Source of the DNA: Virgisporangium aurantiacum
GTDB taxonomy: Bacteria > Actinomycetota > Actinomycetes > Mycobacteriales > Micromonosporaceae
NCBI RefSeq assembly: GCF_016863635.1
Contig: NZ_BOPG01000063.1
Span: 62,001-126,000 of the forward strand
Length of the DNA: 64,000 nucleotides
Direction: 5' to 3'
Position numbers and translations under genes: made by a program. This document shows, in pieces, positions 7,808 to 16,748 of the stretch. Each line of letters opens with the position of its first letter. The first letter of the stretch is position 1. The notes below the pieces were generated by a model. That model saw only the letters and a list, made by a program, of their open reading frames with translations. It ran no database searches and had not been told where the DNA came from.

Positions 7808-9745
7808 CTAGGACAGTTCGGGGACCTTGCCCACGTGGATCACGCCGTCGGGGCGGCCGACGGCGTAGAGCTCCAGCACGTCGGGTTCGGCGTCGATGCG
7901 TTGCGCGGCCGGCCAGGTCCGATCGGCCGCGCGCACCCGGCTGTAGACGCCGCTGCCCGGCGCGACCATCGTCACCTGCAACGCCGTTCCCGGCCAGCCG
8001 GCGGCCGCCACCACGGAGGTCTCGCCGTTCGTGTCGATCTTCGTCGCGCCGGCCCAGGTCTTCGCGGCGTTGCGTTCCTTGTGCCACAGGCCGCTGGTGG
8101 GAACCATGCAGAACAGCTGCAGCGTGCCGTCGGCCAGGCCCGCGGCGGCCAGATCGGAGACGGCGCCGTTCGTGTCGACCTGGGTGGCCGACCCGGCCCA
8201 CACGCCGGCCGCCGACCGGTCCCGGTGCCACACGCCGCTGCCGGGCACCACGCCGAACACGTTGAGCGTCCCGTTCGGCAGCGCCGCCGCCGCGACGTCA
8301 GTGATGCTGACGTTGGCGTCGATCTTCGTCGCCGACGCGGCCCAGACGCCGGCCGCCGACCGTTCGCGGTGCCAGATGCCGCTCTTCGGAAGGAGTCCGA
8401 GGACGTGTACGGTGCCGTTCGGCAGCGCGGCCGCGGCGACGTCGACGAGGTCGCCGTTCGCGTCGATCCGGACGGCGGACGCGGCCCAGGTGCCGTCGGC
8501 GGCCCGTTGCCGGTACCAGATGCCGCTGCCCGGCAGCAGCGTGAACACGTGGACGACGCCGTCGGGTGACGCCGTGGCGGCGACCCGGGCGACGCCGGCG
8601 TTGCCGTCGATCTGGGTGACCGTCGACGACCAGGTGCCGTCGGCGGCCCGGGTGCGGTCCCAGACCGTGCCGCGCCGGCTCTGGTCGACCGCGCCGTAGT
8701 ACGGGTTGAGCACGCGCGCCTTGTAGAACTGGGCGTTCTTCCGGGTGCGCTTACCGTCGGGGCCGAAGAGGTCGACCGTGTCGGTGCACCAGCCGTTGAT
8801 GGCCGCACACGGTCCCTTCGGATTCTTCAGACTGTCGGCCATCGTCTCCACGATCTGGCCCGACGGCTGGTTGCTCATCGCCTTGACGAACACCCGGTTC
8901 GCCGCACCCGGCGACGAGAACTCCTTGGTGGCCTTGTCGTACAGGTAGGCGCCGCCGTTGGTGGTCACCCACAGCTTGCCGGTGTCGTACGAGTACGGGG
9001 TGACGTCGTGACCCCACGGCGTCGGCAGCACCACGCGTTTCGTGGTGTCCTCCCGGAGCCGCGGCGCGGCCGGCGTGCCGACCACGGCGAGCGCCGTGAG
9101 GATGTGCTCGGCGGTGACGGGGTCCTGCCCGATCACCCACAGCCGACTCGTCGACGGGTCCCACAGCGTGGCGTGTGCCGCGGCGAGCTTGTACTCCCCG
9201 TACGCCGACGCGTCGGCACCCTGCGACGACGCGTAGACGCGCACCCAGCCACCGTCGGACGCGGCGAGCGCGATGTTGTCGTCGGGCAGCAGTTCGGCCG
9301 AGTGCAGGTTTCCGGTGAGCAGCTTCGCCCACACGCGCCGGCCCTCCGGATAGGTCGCCACGGTCGCGATCCCCGCGCCGTCGGCGACCACGAGACGCTG
9401 CGCGCCGTCGCGGCCGCTGGTGCGCACCTTGAAGTCGGAGCCGCCGTTGAACCCGTTCACCTCCGCGGTGCTGAAGCCGAGTCCGGTCGTCGGTTTCCAG
9501 GTCCACCGGATCGCGCCGGTGCCGTTCCAGTCGGTCACCGCCGGGTCGAACGCGATGAGCTGCCTGCTCGCGGCGTCACCGGCGAGGATCAACTGGTCGT
9601 CGGCGGTTCCGGCTCTGGTGGCCGACGGCTGGTCGTCGGCCGCGCCAGCGGCCGACGACCGCGCCGGAGCGACGGCCATCGACCCGACAACGAGGACGGC
9701 AGCGGCGAGGAGCCGCGTCGATGTCTTCATCACATCGACAGTCAT
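7808..9745 (-). CDS. Secreted beta-propeller protein (DUF6528-like) with C-terminal repeats
   Basis: 645 residues from ATG 9745, preceded by GAGGGG 7 bases upstream; ATG 9730 is the alternative. Signal peptide at the N-terminus ends near an Ala-Ala-Gly-Ala site. Residues about 45-330 resemble the DUF6528 propeller family (ILAGDAASRQLIAFD, TAEVNGFNGGSDFKV). The rest consists of about five repeats of roughly 47 residues, each with a 'DGTWSAS-IDANG--VDVAAAALPNGTVHVLGLLPGSGIWHR' layout, like tectonin or sialidase-type blades. Probably an extracellular binding protein; ligand unknown. Isolated gene. Confidence 0.78.
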   Translation of the reverse strand: MTVDVMKTSTRLLAAAVLVVGSMAVAPARSSAAGAADDQPSATRAGTADDQLILAGDAASRQLIAFDPAVTDWNGTGAIRWTWKPTTGLGFSTAEVNGFNGGSDFKVRTSGRDGAQRLVVADGAGIATVATYPEGRRVWAKLLTGNLHSAELLPDDNIALAASDGGWVRVYASSQGADASAYGEYKLAAAHATLWDPSTSRLWVIGQDPVTAEHILTALAVVGTPAAPRLREDTTKRVVLPTPWGHDVTPYSYDTGKLWVTTNGGAYLYDKATKEFSSPGAANRVFVKAMSNQPSGQIVETMADSLKNPKGPCAAINGWCTDTVDLFGPDGKRTRKNAQFYKARVLNPYYGAVDQSRRGTVWDRTRAADGTWSSTVTQIDGNAGVARVAATASPDGVVHVFTLLPGSGIWYRQRAADGTWAASAVRIDANGDLVDVAAAALPNGTVHVLGLLPKSGIWHRERSAAGVWAASATKIDANVSITDVAAAALPNGTLNVFGVVPGSGVWHRDRSAAGVWAGSATQVDTNGAVSDLAAAGLADGTLQLFCMVPTSGLWHKERNAAKTWAGATKIDTNGETSVVAAAGWPGTALQVTMVAPGSGVYSRVRAADRTWPAAQRIDAEPDVLELYAVGRPDGVIHVGKVPELS

Positions 9746-9778
9746 ACATCGACCCCTCACCGAACCGTCACCGAAACG

Positions 9779-10519
9779 TCATGACCGCCGGGCGACCAGC
9801 AACAACCGGGGGCTGCCGAGCCCGAACGGCGAGCCGTCCGGGTCGCCGTACAGGTCGGTGCCGCTGAAGCCGGCCTCGTGCACCAGCCGGACCACCTCGG
9901 CCGCGGTGTAGACGTGCTGCACCGAGGTGCCCCGGTGCTCCTCGTCGCCGCGGCGGAACGTGAACCGGGTCAGCCACCGGCTGTTCACCGCGTCGTACTC
10001 GTTGACCGACTCGGCCTCGATCCCGCCGATCGTCATCGGCGGCTCCTCGAGACTCAGCCCGGGCAGCAGCGACTCGGCCACGAACCCGTAGTCGAGGACG
10101 AGGTGACCGCCCGGCGCCACCACCGTCGCGAGGTCCGCGAGGAACCGGCGGGTCCCCTCGTGGTCGAGGTAGCCGAACGAGTTGCCCATGCAGATCGCCA
10201 GTTCCACCGACAGGTCGGTGGGGACGGCGGCCATGTCACCGACCCGGAAGTCGATGTCGGTTCCGCCGATCTCGGCGGCGGAGCGCGCGTACGCGACCGC
10301 CTCGGCCGAGACGTCGATGCCGGTGACGCGGCAGCCGCGCGCGGCCAGCGCCAGCGAGTGCCGGCCGCTGCCGCACGGCACGTCGAGCACCCGCGACCCG
10401 GGCCGCAACCCCGCGACCCGCACCAGGAAGTCGACCTCGGCGGTGGTGTACTCCGTCGTGACGGCGGCCCGCCAGAACGCGTTCGGAAGTTCCGTGAAGA
10501 AGCCTGTGTACCAGGACAT
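9779..10519 (-). CDS. Class I SAM-dependent methyltransferase
   Basis: 246 residues from ATG 10519, which gives the natural N-terminus MSWYTGFFTELPN; GGAG lies 11 bases upstream. Rossmann motif I is VLDVPCGSGRHSLALA (about residue 43-58), motif II GIDVSAEAV, and motif IV FGYLDHEG region. Small-molecule methyltransferase of unknown substrate. The 5' leader carries a long-range inverted repeat (10537-10547 with 10659-10669) whose base pairing would end just before the ribosome site. Divergent from the zinc dehydrogenase gene. Confidence 0.85.
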   Translation of the reverse strand: MSWYTGFFTELPNAFWRAAVTTEYTTAEVDFLVRVAGLRPGSRVLDVPCGSGRHSLALAARGCRVTGIDVSAEAVAYARSAAEIGGTDIDFRVGDMAAVPTDLSVELAICMGNSFGYLDHEGTRRFLADLATVVAPGGHLVLDYGFVAESLLPGLSLEEPPMTIGGIEAESVNEYDAVNSRWLTRFTFRRGDEEHRGTSVQHVYTAAEVVRLVHEAGFSGTDLYGDPDGSPFGLGSPRLLLVARRS

Positions 10520-10536
10520 TTCGTGTGTTCTCCATG

Positions 10537-10669
10537 GTTCGACGACGCGGCGGCCCTGCGCCGCGCTCAAGAAAAGAAAGACATGACGGGACCCGGGGGT
10601 TCATCCGCCCCGGGAGTACCGGGCGGCCACCATGGCAGTGCCTTCCTTTGGGGCCTAACGTCGTCGAAC
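10537..10669 (-). promoter_or_regulatory. Possible structured leader RNA before the methyltransferase gene
   Basis: GTTCGACGACG at 10537-10547 and its exact complement CGTCGTCGAAC at 10659-10669 would close a 133-nt domain in the minus-strand transcript. Inside are further GC-rich hairpins (CCCGGG-type pairings near 10600-10625 and GCGGC/GCCGC near 10545-10562). The GGAG ribosome site at 10531-10534 lies two bases past the closing stem. No known riboswitch consensus was matched. It could also be an operator pair in the divergent promoter region. Confidence 0.35.
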
Positions 10670-10752
10670 ACCGGGCCACGTGCCCGGCGGAGATCCGCAA
10701 TCTAACACCCCGCCCGCGAGGCCGACACCGAATAAGACGGCAGACTGGACCG

Positions 10753-11781
10753 GTGACGCCGACCCGCAATCTCACCGCGCGGTTCCACGCCGCCCGCGAC
10801 CTGCGCCTCGCCGAGGAAGCGGTGCCGGTGCCCGCCGACGGCGAGAGCCTGGTGCGCGTCACCGCGGTCGGCCTCTGCGGGTCGGACCTGCACTGGTACG
10901 AGGACGGTGGCATCGGCGACGCCCGCATCACCCGGCCGATCGTCGGCGGGCACGAGTTGGCCGGCGTGGTGGAGGGCGGCCCGCTCGACGGCGTCCACGT
11001 GGCGGTCGATCCGGCGATCCCGTGTCACCGCTGCGACCTGTGCCGGCGGGGTCACCCGAACCTGTGCCGCGCGCTCGACTTCGCCGGCCACGCCACCCGC
11101 GACGGCGGGCTCCAGCGGTACCTGGCCTGGCCGACCGTGCGGCTGCACCCGTTGCCCGGTGCGCTCAGCGACGTCGACGGGGCGATGCTGGAGCCGCTCG
11201 GCGTTGCCGTCCACGCGGTGGACCTCGGGCACGTTCCGCTGGGCGGATCGGTCGCGGTCATCGGGTGCGGGCCGATCGGACTGCTGCTGATCCAGGTGGC
11301 GCGGGCGGCCGGCGCGGCCCGGGTGGTGGCCGCCGATCCGCTCCCGCACCGGCGGCTCGCCGCGACGGCGCGCGGGGCCGACGAGGTGCTCGACCCGGCC
11401 GACGTCGGGTACGCGTCCGCGCTGGCCGCCTTCACCGCGGGTCTGGGCGTCGACGTCGCGTTCGAGATCGCCGGCACCGACCCGGCGATCGCCGCCGCGA
11501 TGGACGCGGTCCGCCCCGGCGGTCGCGTCGTCCTGGCCGGCATCCCGGCCACCGAGGCGTCCGCCTTCCCGGCGAGCGTCGCCCGCCGCAAGGGCCTGAC
11601 CATCGTCATGGTCCGCCGCATGAAGGAGGTCTACCCGCGGGCGACGGCGCTGGCGGTCAGCGGCCTGGTCGACGTGCGCGGCCTGGTGTCCCACCGGTTC
11701 CCGCTCACCGAGGCGGGCGACGCGTTCGAGACCGCGGTCGCCCGCGAGGGACTCAAGGTCGTCGTGCAGCCGGATTCATAG
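10753..11781 (+). CDS. Zinc-dependent medium-chain alcohol/polyol dehydrogenase
   Basis: 342 residues from GTG 10753. GroES-like domain with catalytic zinc ligands Cys42 (GLCGSDLHW), His67/Glu68 (GGHELAG) and the structural zinc quartet Cys91, Cys94, Cys97, Cys105. Nucleotide-binding motif VIGCGPIGLL follows. The acidic residue after the second strand (AADP) favours NAD(H). The pattern is that of sorbitol, L-idonate or threonine dehydrogenases, oxidising a sugar alcohol or similar secondary alcohol. Divergent from the methyltransferase gene. Confidence 0.88.
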   Translation: MTPTRNLTARFHAARDLRLAEEAVPVPADGESLVRVTAVGLCGSDLHWYEDGGIGDARITRPIVGGHELAGVVEGGPLDGVHVAVDPAIPCHRCDLCRRGHPNLCRALDFAGHATRDGGLQRYLAWPTVRLHPLPGALSDVDGAMLEPLGVAVHAVDLGHVPLGGSVAVIGCGPIGLLLIQVARAAGAARVVAADPLPHRRLAATARGADEVLDPADVGYASALAAFTAGLGVDVAFEIAGTDPAIAAAMDAVRPGGRVVLAGIPATEASAFPASVARRKGLTIVMVRRMKEVYPRATALAVSGLVDVRGLVSHRFPLTEAGDAFETAVAREGLKVVVQPDS

Positions 11782-11836
11782 GAAACGCACAGCGTACGGA
11801 AATGACCGTCTCATCCGGACGGTCGACCGTGTACGC

Positions 11837-13237
11837 ATGACGACAACCGCCGTCCGGAGCGCGGACACCGCGCCGACCGTCCGGACGACGCCCCGGTGGT
11901 GGGCCGACGCGGTCGGTCTCGCCACCGGGCTCAGCCTGGTGGTCGTGACCGCGCTGTGGGTGGGCAACCGGGGCGTTCAGGACCTGCTCGACGGAGGCCC
12001 GGCGGCGATGTCGTCGGTCGGGCGGCTCACCGGGCTGCTGGCCGCGGACCTGCTGCTGGTGCAGGTGCTGCTGATGGCGCGGGTGCCGCTCGTCGAGCGG
12101 GCCTTCGGACAGGACCGGCTGGCCCGGTGGCACCGGTGGACCGGCTTCACGTCCTTCCACCTGATGCTGGCCCACATCGTCCTGATCACCCTGGGCTACG
12201 CCGGCACCGCGCACACGGGTGCGCTCGGCGAGCTGTGGGACATGATCGTCACCTACCCCGGCATGCTGCTCGCCACCGCCGGAACCGGCCTGCTGGTGAT
12301 GGTCGTGGTGACGTCGGTGCGGCAGGCCCGGCGGCGCCTGCGCTACGAGTCGTGGCACCTGCTGCACCTGTACGCCTACCTCGGCGTCGGCCTCGCCCTG
12401 CCGCACCAGGTCTGGACCGGCACCGACTTCGTCGGCTCGCCGCTGGCCCGCGCCTACTGGTGGACGCTGTACGCGACCGCCGCCGCCACGGTCGTGGTGT
12501 ACCGGCTGGGCCTGCCGGCCTGGCGCACCTGGCGGCACCGCCTCGTCGTCAGCCACGTCGTCGCCGAGGGTCCCGGCCTCACCTCCGTGTACCTGACGGG
12601 CCGGCACCTCGACCGCCTGCCGGTGCGCGCCGGCCAGTTCTTCCAGTGGCGGTTCCTCGACGGGGCCGGCTGGTCGCGGGCCCACCCGTACTCGCTGTCG
12701 GCGTCACCCCGCACCGATCTGCTGCGGATCACGGTCAAGGACCTCGGCGACGGCAGCGCCCGCGCGGCGGGGCTCCGGCCGGGGACCCGGGCGCTGGTGG
12801 AAGGCCCGTACGGCACGCTCACCGGCGAGCACTACACGGGGGGACCGGTGGTGCTGCTCGCCTGCGGGATCGGCGTCACCCCGCTGCTGTCCCTGCTCGG
12901 TGAGCTGCCGTACCGGGCCGGCGAGGCGACCGTCGTCTACCGGGCCCGCACCGAGGCCGACGTCGCCTTCCGCGCCGAGCTCGACTGGTTCGCCCGGCAC
13001 CGCGGGGTGCGGGTCGAGTACCTGTTCGGCGCCCGCGCGCAGCGCCCGTCCTGGCTGCCGGACCGGCTCGCCGCCGGCTTCAGCGACATCGCCGTGCTGC
13101 GGTCGATCGCGCCGGACGTCGACCGCGCGCACGTCTACATCTGCGGCCCGACCGACTGGGCCGACGCCGCCCGCGCCGCCGCGGCCGGGACGGGCGTGCC
13201 TACCCAGCGCCTGCACACCGAACAGTTCGCCTGGTAA
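11837..13237 (+). CDS. Ferric reductase-like membrane flavocytochrome with FAD/NAD(P)H domains
   Basis: 466 residues. The N-terminal third has about six membrane segments with paired heme-type histidines in RWHRWTGFTSFHLMLAH and ESWHLLHLY. FAD-binding motif HPYSLSASP, NAD(P)H motif LLACGIGVTPLL and C-terminal YICGPTDWA follow. It would move electrons from NAD(P)H through FAD and heme across the membrane. Start of a tight three-gene unit with an FMN-binding protein (17 bp downstream) and ApbE, suggesting electrons are passed to an extracytoplasmic flavoprotein (inference). Confidence 0.9.
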   Translation: MTTTAVRSADTAPTVRTTPRWWADAVGLATGLSLVVVTALWVGNRGVQDLLDGGPAAMSSVGRLTGLLAADLLLVQVLLMARVPLVERAFGQDRLARWHRWTGFTSFHLMLAHIVLITLGYAGTAHTGALGELWDMIVTYPGMLLATAGTGLLVMVVVTSVRQARRRLRYESWHLLHLYAYLGVGLALPHQVWTGTDFVGSPLARAYWWTLYATAAATVVVYRLGLPAWRTWRHRLVVSHVVAEGPGLTSVYLTGRHLDRLPVRAGQFFQWRFLDGAGWSRAHPYSLSASPRTDLLRITVKDLGDGSARAAGLRPGTRALVEGPYGTLTGEHYTGGPVVLLACGIGVTPLLSLLGELPYRAGEATVVYRARTEADVAFRAELDWFARHRGVRVEYLFGARAQRPSWLPDRLAAGFSDIAVLRSIAPDVDRAHVYICGPTDWADAARAAAAGTGVPTQRLHTEQFAW

Positions 13238-13254
13238 CCCGGAGGGAATCGAGG

Positions 13255-13683
13255 ATGCGACGCATCACCTGGTGGCTGCTGTCCACCGTCGCCGCACTGG
13301 CGCTGCTGTTCAGCTACCGCACCAGCACCATGGGCGCCGGGCCGGCGGTGGCGGCCGCCGAGGAAACGGCCGACCCGGTCGCGGCGGCGACCACCGGTGC
13401 GCAGGGCGCCGTCTACAAGGGCTCGGTCGCGCAGACGCGGTGGGGCGCGGTGCAGGTCACCATCACCGTGATCGACGGGAAGATCACCAGCGTCGCGGTC
13501 CCCCAGTACCCCACCGCCAACCGCCGCGACCAGGAGATCAACGCCCGCGCCCTGCCGATCCTCAAACAGGAGACGCTCACCGCGCAGAGCGCCGACATCG
13601 ACACCGTCTCCGGCGCCACCGTCACCAGCGACGGCTACATCGAATCGCTCCAGGCCGCCCTCGACGCCGCGCACCTGTCGTGA
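13255..13683 (+). CDS. Exported FMN-binding domain protein
   Basis: 142 residues: N-terminal membrane anchor or signal (residues 4-20), then one FMN-binding domain. SGATVTS near residue 121-127 matches the (S/D)GA(T/S)xT sequence where ApbE attaches FMN through a phosphoester to Thr. GGAGG lies just before the ATG. Its stop overlaps the GTG of the ApbE gene, and the reductase gene is immediately upstream, so it is the likely substrate of one and electron acceptor of the other. Confidence 0.9.
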   Translation: MRRITWWLLSTVAALALLFSYRTSTMGAGPAVAAAEETADPVAAATTGAQGAVYKGSVAQTRWGAVQVTITVIDGKITSVAVPQYPTANRRDQEINARALPILKQETLTAQSADIDTVSGATVTSDGYIESLQAALDAAHLS

Positions 13684-14453
13684 CCCGGCGCGCGTGGATC
13701 GACCAGGTCATGGGCCTGCCCGTCAGCGTCCACGTGCGCGGCCCGGACCTGCATTCGAAGCACGTGGAACGGCAGGTGGCCGCCGTGTTCGCCCACCTGC
13801 GACACGTGGACGCCGTGCTCAGCCCCTACCGCGACGACAGCGACCTGTCGCGCTGGGAACGCGGCGACCTGACGCTCGACGCCGCCGACCCGATGCTCCC
13901 CCAGGTCATCCAGCTCTGCGACGACGCCCGCACCCGCACCGACGGCTGGTTCGACCCGCGCCGGCTGCCCGACCCACGCACCGGTGCACCGCGGTACGAC
14001 CCGTCCGGCCTGGTGAAGGGCTGGGCGGTACGGGAGGCCGCCGATCACCTCACCGACCTGGCCGGGTACGGCTGGTGCCTGAACGCCGGCGGCGACGTGC
14101 TGGTGCACGCGCCGGACGGGCAGCCGCCGTGGCGGATCGGCATCGAGGACCCCGACGACCCGGCCCGGATCCTGCGCGTCGTCACGCGCGACGGCGGGGC
14201 GGTGGCCACGTCGGGCGGCGCGCACCGCGGCACCCACATCGTCGACCCCAACACCGGCCGGCCCGCGACGGCGGTCCGCGCGGTCACCGTCACCGGACCG
14301 GACCTGATGTGGGCCGATGTCTACGCCACCGCCGCCGTGGCGGAGGGCGCGCACGCCCTCGACCGGCTCGACGAACAGGACGGGTACGAGGCGTTGCTGG
14401 TGAGCGCGTCGGGCCTGGTGCGGGTCACCGGGAACTGGCCCGTGCCCGGCTAG
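13680..14453 (+). CDS. apbE: FAD:protein FMN transferase (ApbE family)
   Basis: 257 residues from GTG 13680, overlapping the FMN-binding gene's stop (GTGA). Family motifs: GLVKGWAVREAADHL, CLNAGGDVLVHA, GTHIVDPNTGRP, and WADVYATAAVAEG containing the metal-binding Asp. No lipoprotein signal, and slightly short for the family. Transfers FMN from FAD to Thr of the neighbouring FMN-binding protein. Its stop overlaps the convergent DUF2785 gene by 4 bp. Confidence 0.92.
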   Translation: MTRRAWIDQVMGLPVSVHVRGPDLHSKHVERQVAAVFAHLRHVDAVLSPYRDDSDLSRWERGDLTLDAADPMLPQVIQLCDDARTRTDGWFDPRRLPDPRTGAPRYDPSGLVKGWAVREAADHLTDLAGYGWCLNAGGDVLVHAPDGQPPWRIGIEDPDDPARILRVVTRDGGAVATSGGAHRGTHIVDPNTGRPATAVRAVTVTGPDLMWADVYATAAVAEGAHALDRLDEQDGYEALLVSASGLVRVTGNWPVPG

Positions 14454-15286
14454 CCCAGCCCGCGCCAGGGCAGCCGCAGCACCGCGGCGAGCCGCTCCTT
14501 GACCGCCTCGCCGTGCGGCAGCCGCACCGCCTCCCCGAACCCGCCGGTGTCCGGGTCGAACCAGCACACCCCCCGGTCGGCCCACACGTACAGACACGCC
14601 AACGTTCGCAGCGTGTTCGACGCCCAGGGCGGTACCGGTCCCGGGGCTCCGGCGCGGATCGCGTCCCCGATCCGGTCGAGCCACGCCGTCGCGGACCCGA
14701 CCGGCAACTCGGGACGCGCGAGGACGCTCGCCAGCGCGTAGGCGACCCGGTCGTCCTCGCCGTGGGCGAACAGGTAGCCGCCGTCGGCCATCAGGCGGTC
14801 GACCGTCAGGTCCAGCAGCCCCCGCAGGTCCGATTCTTCGAGACGCGGTGAGCGCGCGAACGCCCGTACGGTGTCTGCCCCGTGCGCCACCGCGTGCAGC
14901 CAGCCCAGCGCGTCGTCCCAGCCACGCAGTTCGCTCTCGCCCAGCCACCAGGACGCGAACCCGGCCCGCCAGCGCGGCACGCACCCGGCGTCGAGGTGCC
15001 CGGTGCGGGCGTCGCGCAGCACCACCCAGGCCAGGATCATCGCGGCGAACGTGCGCGCCTGGATCTCGTCGTGCCGCAGCCGCCCGGCCATCCGGTCGCC
15101 CAACGACTCCAGGTGGTCGTCGAGGACCCCGCGCGCGGTCCACAGCGCCAGAACCGGGTACGCCGTGTCGTCGCGGACCCGCGGATCGGGTGACGCCAGC
15201 ATCGCGCACAACTCGTCGACGAGTTCGGGCAGCGGCCGGTCCGCCGGCACGGCGAAGTCGTTGTTCTGTACGGCTTCCCAGTCCAT
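14450..15286 (-). CDS. DUF2785-like protein
   Basis: 278 residues from ATG 15286, with AGGAG in the MocR gene's final codons. All-helical protein with GESELRGWDDALGWLHAVAHGAD and DDRVAYALASVLARPEL, which resemble the DUF2785 family. Function unknown. Starts 2 bp after the MocR-type regulator gene ends, so the two are cotranscribed. Confidence 0.72.
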   Translation of the reverse strand: MDWEAVQNNDFAVPADRPLPELVDELCAMLASPDPRVRDDTAYPVLALWTARGVLDDHLESLGDRMAGRLRHDEIQARTFAAMILAWVVLRDARTGHLDAGCVPRWRAGFASWWLGESELRGWDDALGWLHAVAHGADTVRAFARSPRLEESDLRGLLDLTVDRLMADGGYLFAHGEDDRVAYALASVLARPELPVGSATAWLDRIGDAIRAGAPGPVPPWASNTLRTLACLYVWADRGVCWFDPDTGGFGEAVRLPHGEAVKERLAAVLRLPWRGLG

Positions 15287-15288
15287 CG

Positions 15289-16701
15289 TCAGCTCCTGAG
15301 GTCTGCCACCGCGTCGGCGAGGGCTGCCACGCCGTCGGCGATGGCGCGTTCGGACAGGGTGGCGTAGCCGAAGATCAGCCCGCCCGGTCCGGCGGGGCGC
15401 AGCCGGTACCGGGCGACGCCGTGCACGACCAGGCCGTGCCGGGCGGCGGCGGCCACGACCGCGGCCTCGTCGAGGTCGGGTGGGAGCCAGGCGACGACGT
15501 GCTGGCCCGCCGCGACCCCGACCGGCTCCAGCTCGGGCAGCCGGGTGCGCAGCGCGGCCAGGAGCGCGTCCCGGCGCCGGCGGTAGACCGGGCGCATGCG
15601 CCGCAGGTGCCGGTCGAACTCGCCGCGGCCGAGGAAGTCGGCAAAGGTCAGCTGGTCGATGACGGGCGAGCCGCGGTCGGCCAGCACCTTGGCCGCCGCG
15701 ACGTCGTCGACCAGGTGTTCCGGCGCCAGCAGCCAGCCGAGCCGCAGCCCCGGTGCCAGCGTCTTGCTCGCCGTGCCGCAGTACACGACGGTGTCGGGGG
15801 CCAGCCCCTGCATCGCGCCGACGGGCGAGCGGTCGTAGCGGTACTCCGCGTCGTAGTCGTCCTCGATCACCACGGCACGGCGGCGCTGCGCCCAGCCGAT
15901 GACCCGGGCCCGCGCCGTGGCCGACAGGACCCCGCCGGTGGGCCACTGGTGCGAGGGCGTCAGCACGACGGCGTCGGCGTCGGTGTGTTCGAGTTCCTCG
16001 ACGAGGATGCCGTCCGGCCCGACCGGGACGCCGATCACGTCCAGCCCGGCGGCGGCCGCGACGATGCGGGCGTCGTCGTCCGGGGACGGGTCCTCGACGG
16101 CCAGCCGGCGGGCACCGCGCCGGGCGAGCACCTGGACCAGCAGCGCGACGCCCTGGCCGAAGCCGCTGCAGATCACGACGTTCTCCGGGCGGGCCGACGT
16201 GCCGCGGACGCGGTTGAGGTAGTCGGTCAGGGCGTCGTGCAGTTCGGGCACGCCGCGCCCGTCGAGGTACGCGAACCGTTCGTTCGGCGTGCCGGTGAGG
16301 ACCGTGCGCACCGACCGCAGCCAGGCGGCCCGGGGAAACTGCGACACGTCGGTGCGGCCGTGCCCGAAGTCGATCCGGACCGCCGGCCGATCCCCGGCGC
16401 GACGACCCGCCGGCGCCGGAACCGGCTCGACCGCGACCCGGGTGTAGCCACCCGCCCGGCTGGTGAGGTAGCCCTCGGCGACGAGCTGCTGGTACGCCTC
16501 GACCACGACCCCGCGCGACACCCCCAGGTCGGCCGCGATCGTGCGGGTGGGTGGCAGGGACGTCCCGCGACGCAACCGGCCGGCCCGGATGCCGCCCCGG
16601 ATCGAGGCGGCGATCTGCCGGTGCAGGGGCTCGGCCGCGGACCGGTCGACGTCGAGGAGCAGGTCCTCCGCCGCGCTCGAATTGGTCCTGGTTCGGCCCA
16701 T
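15289..16701 (-). CDS. MocR/PdxR-type regulator (GntR helix-turn-helix fused to aminotransferase fold)
   Basis: 470 residues. N-terminal winged helix at about 20-90 (LHRQIAASIRGGIRAGRLRR, GVSRGVVVEAYQQLVAEGY). Class I aminotransferase-like domain from about 120 to the end, with the PLP-site lysine region YCGTASKTLAPGLRLGW. Such proteins bind PLP or a PLP-amino acid adduct and control divergent genes. The divergent neighbour is a small membrane protein, and AATCGG/CCGATT (16704-16709, 16725-16730) in the 47-bp gap could be its site. Confidence 0.92.
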   Translation of the reverse strand: MGRTRTNSSAAEDLLLDVDRSAAEPLHRQIAASIRGGIRAGRLRRGTSLPPTRTIAADLGVSRGVVVEAYQQLVAEGYLTSRAGGYTRVAVEPVPAPAGRRAGDRPAVRIDFGHGRTDVSQFPRAAWLRSVRTVLTGTPNERFAYLDGRGVPELHDALTDYLNRVRGTSARPENVVICSGFGQGVALLVQVLARRGARRLAVEDPSPDDDARIVAAAAGLDVIGVPVGPDGILVEELEHTDADAVVLTPSHQWPTGGVLSATARARVIGWAQRRRAVVIEDDYDAEYRYDRSPVGAMQGLAPDTVVYCGTASKTLAPGLRLGWLLAPEHLVDDVAAAKVLADRGSPVIDQLTFADFLGRGEFDRHLRRMRPVYRRRRDALLAALRTRLPELEPVGVAAGQHVVAWLPPDLDEAAVVAAAARHGLVVHGVARYRLRPAGPGGLIFGYATLSERAIADGVAALADAVADLRS

Positions 16702-16703
16702 GC

Positions 16704-16730
16704 AATCGGACCTTACCCGGTGTACCGATT
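16704..16730. promoter_or_regulatory. Inverted repeat between MocR and the divergent membrane gene
   Basis: AATCGG (16704-16709) and CCGATT (16725-16730) are exact complements 15 bp apart in a short divergent promoter region. Plausible operator for the adjacent MocR regulator; binding is inference. Confidence 0.4.
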
Positions 16731-16748
16731 TCCGTCAGTCTCGAACGC

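Noticed and set aside
5058..8231. A 1057-codon minus-strand open frame
   Set aside because: Crosses several confident genes in other frames and gives a low-complexity Arg/Gly/Ala product.
10537..10669. Cobalamin or SAM riboswitch
   Set aside because: No B12 box or SAM-I/IV core could be matched; kept only as a candidate structure.
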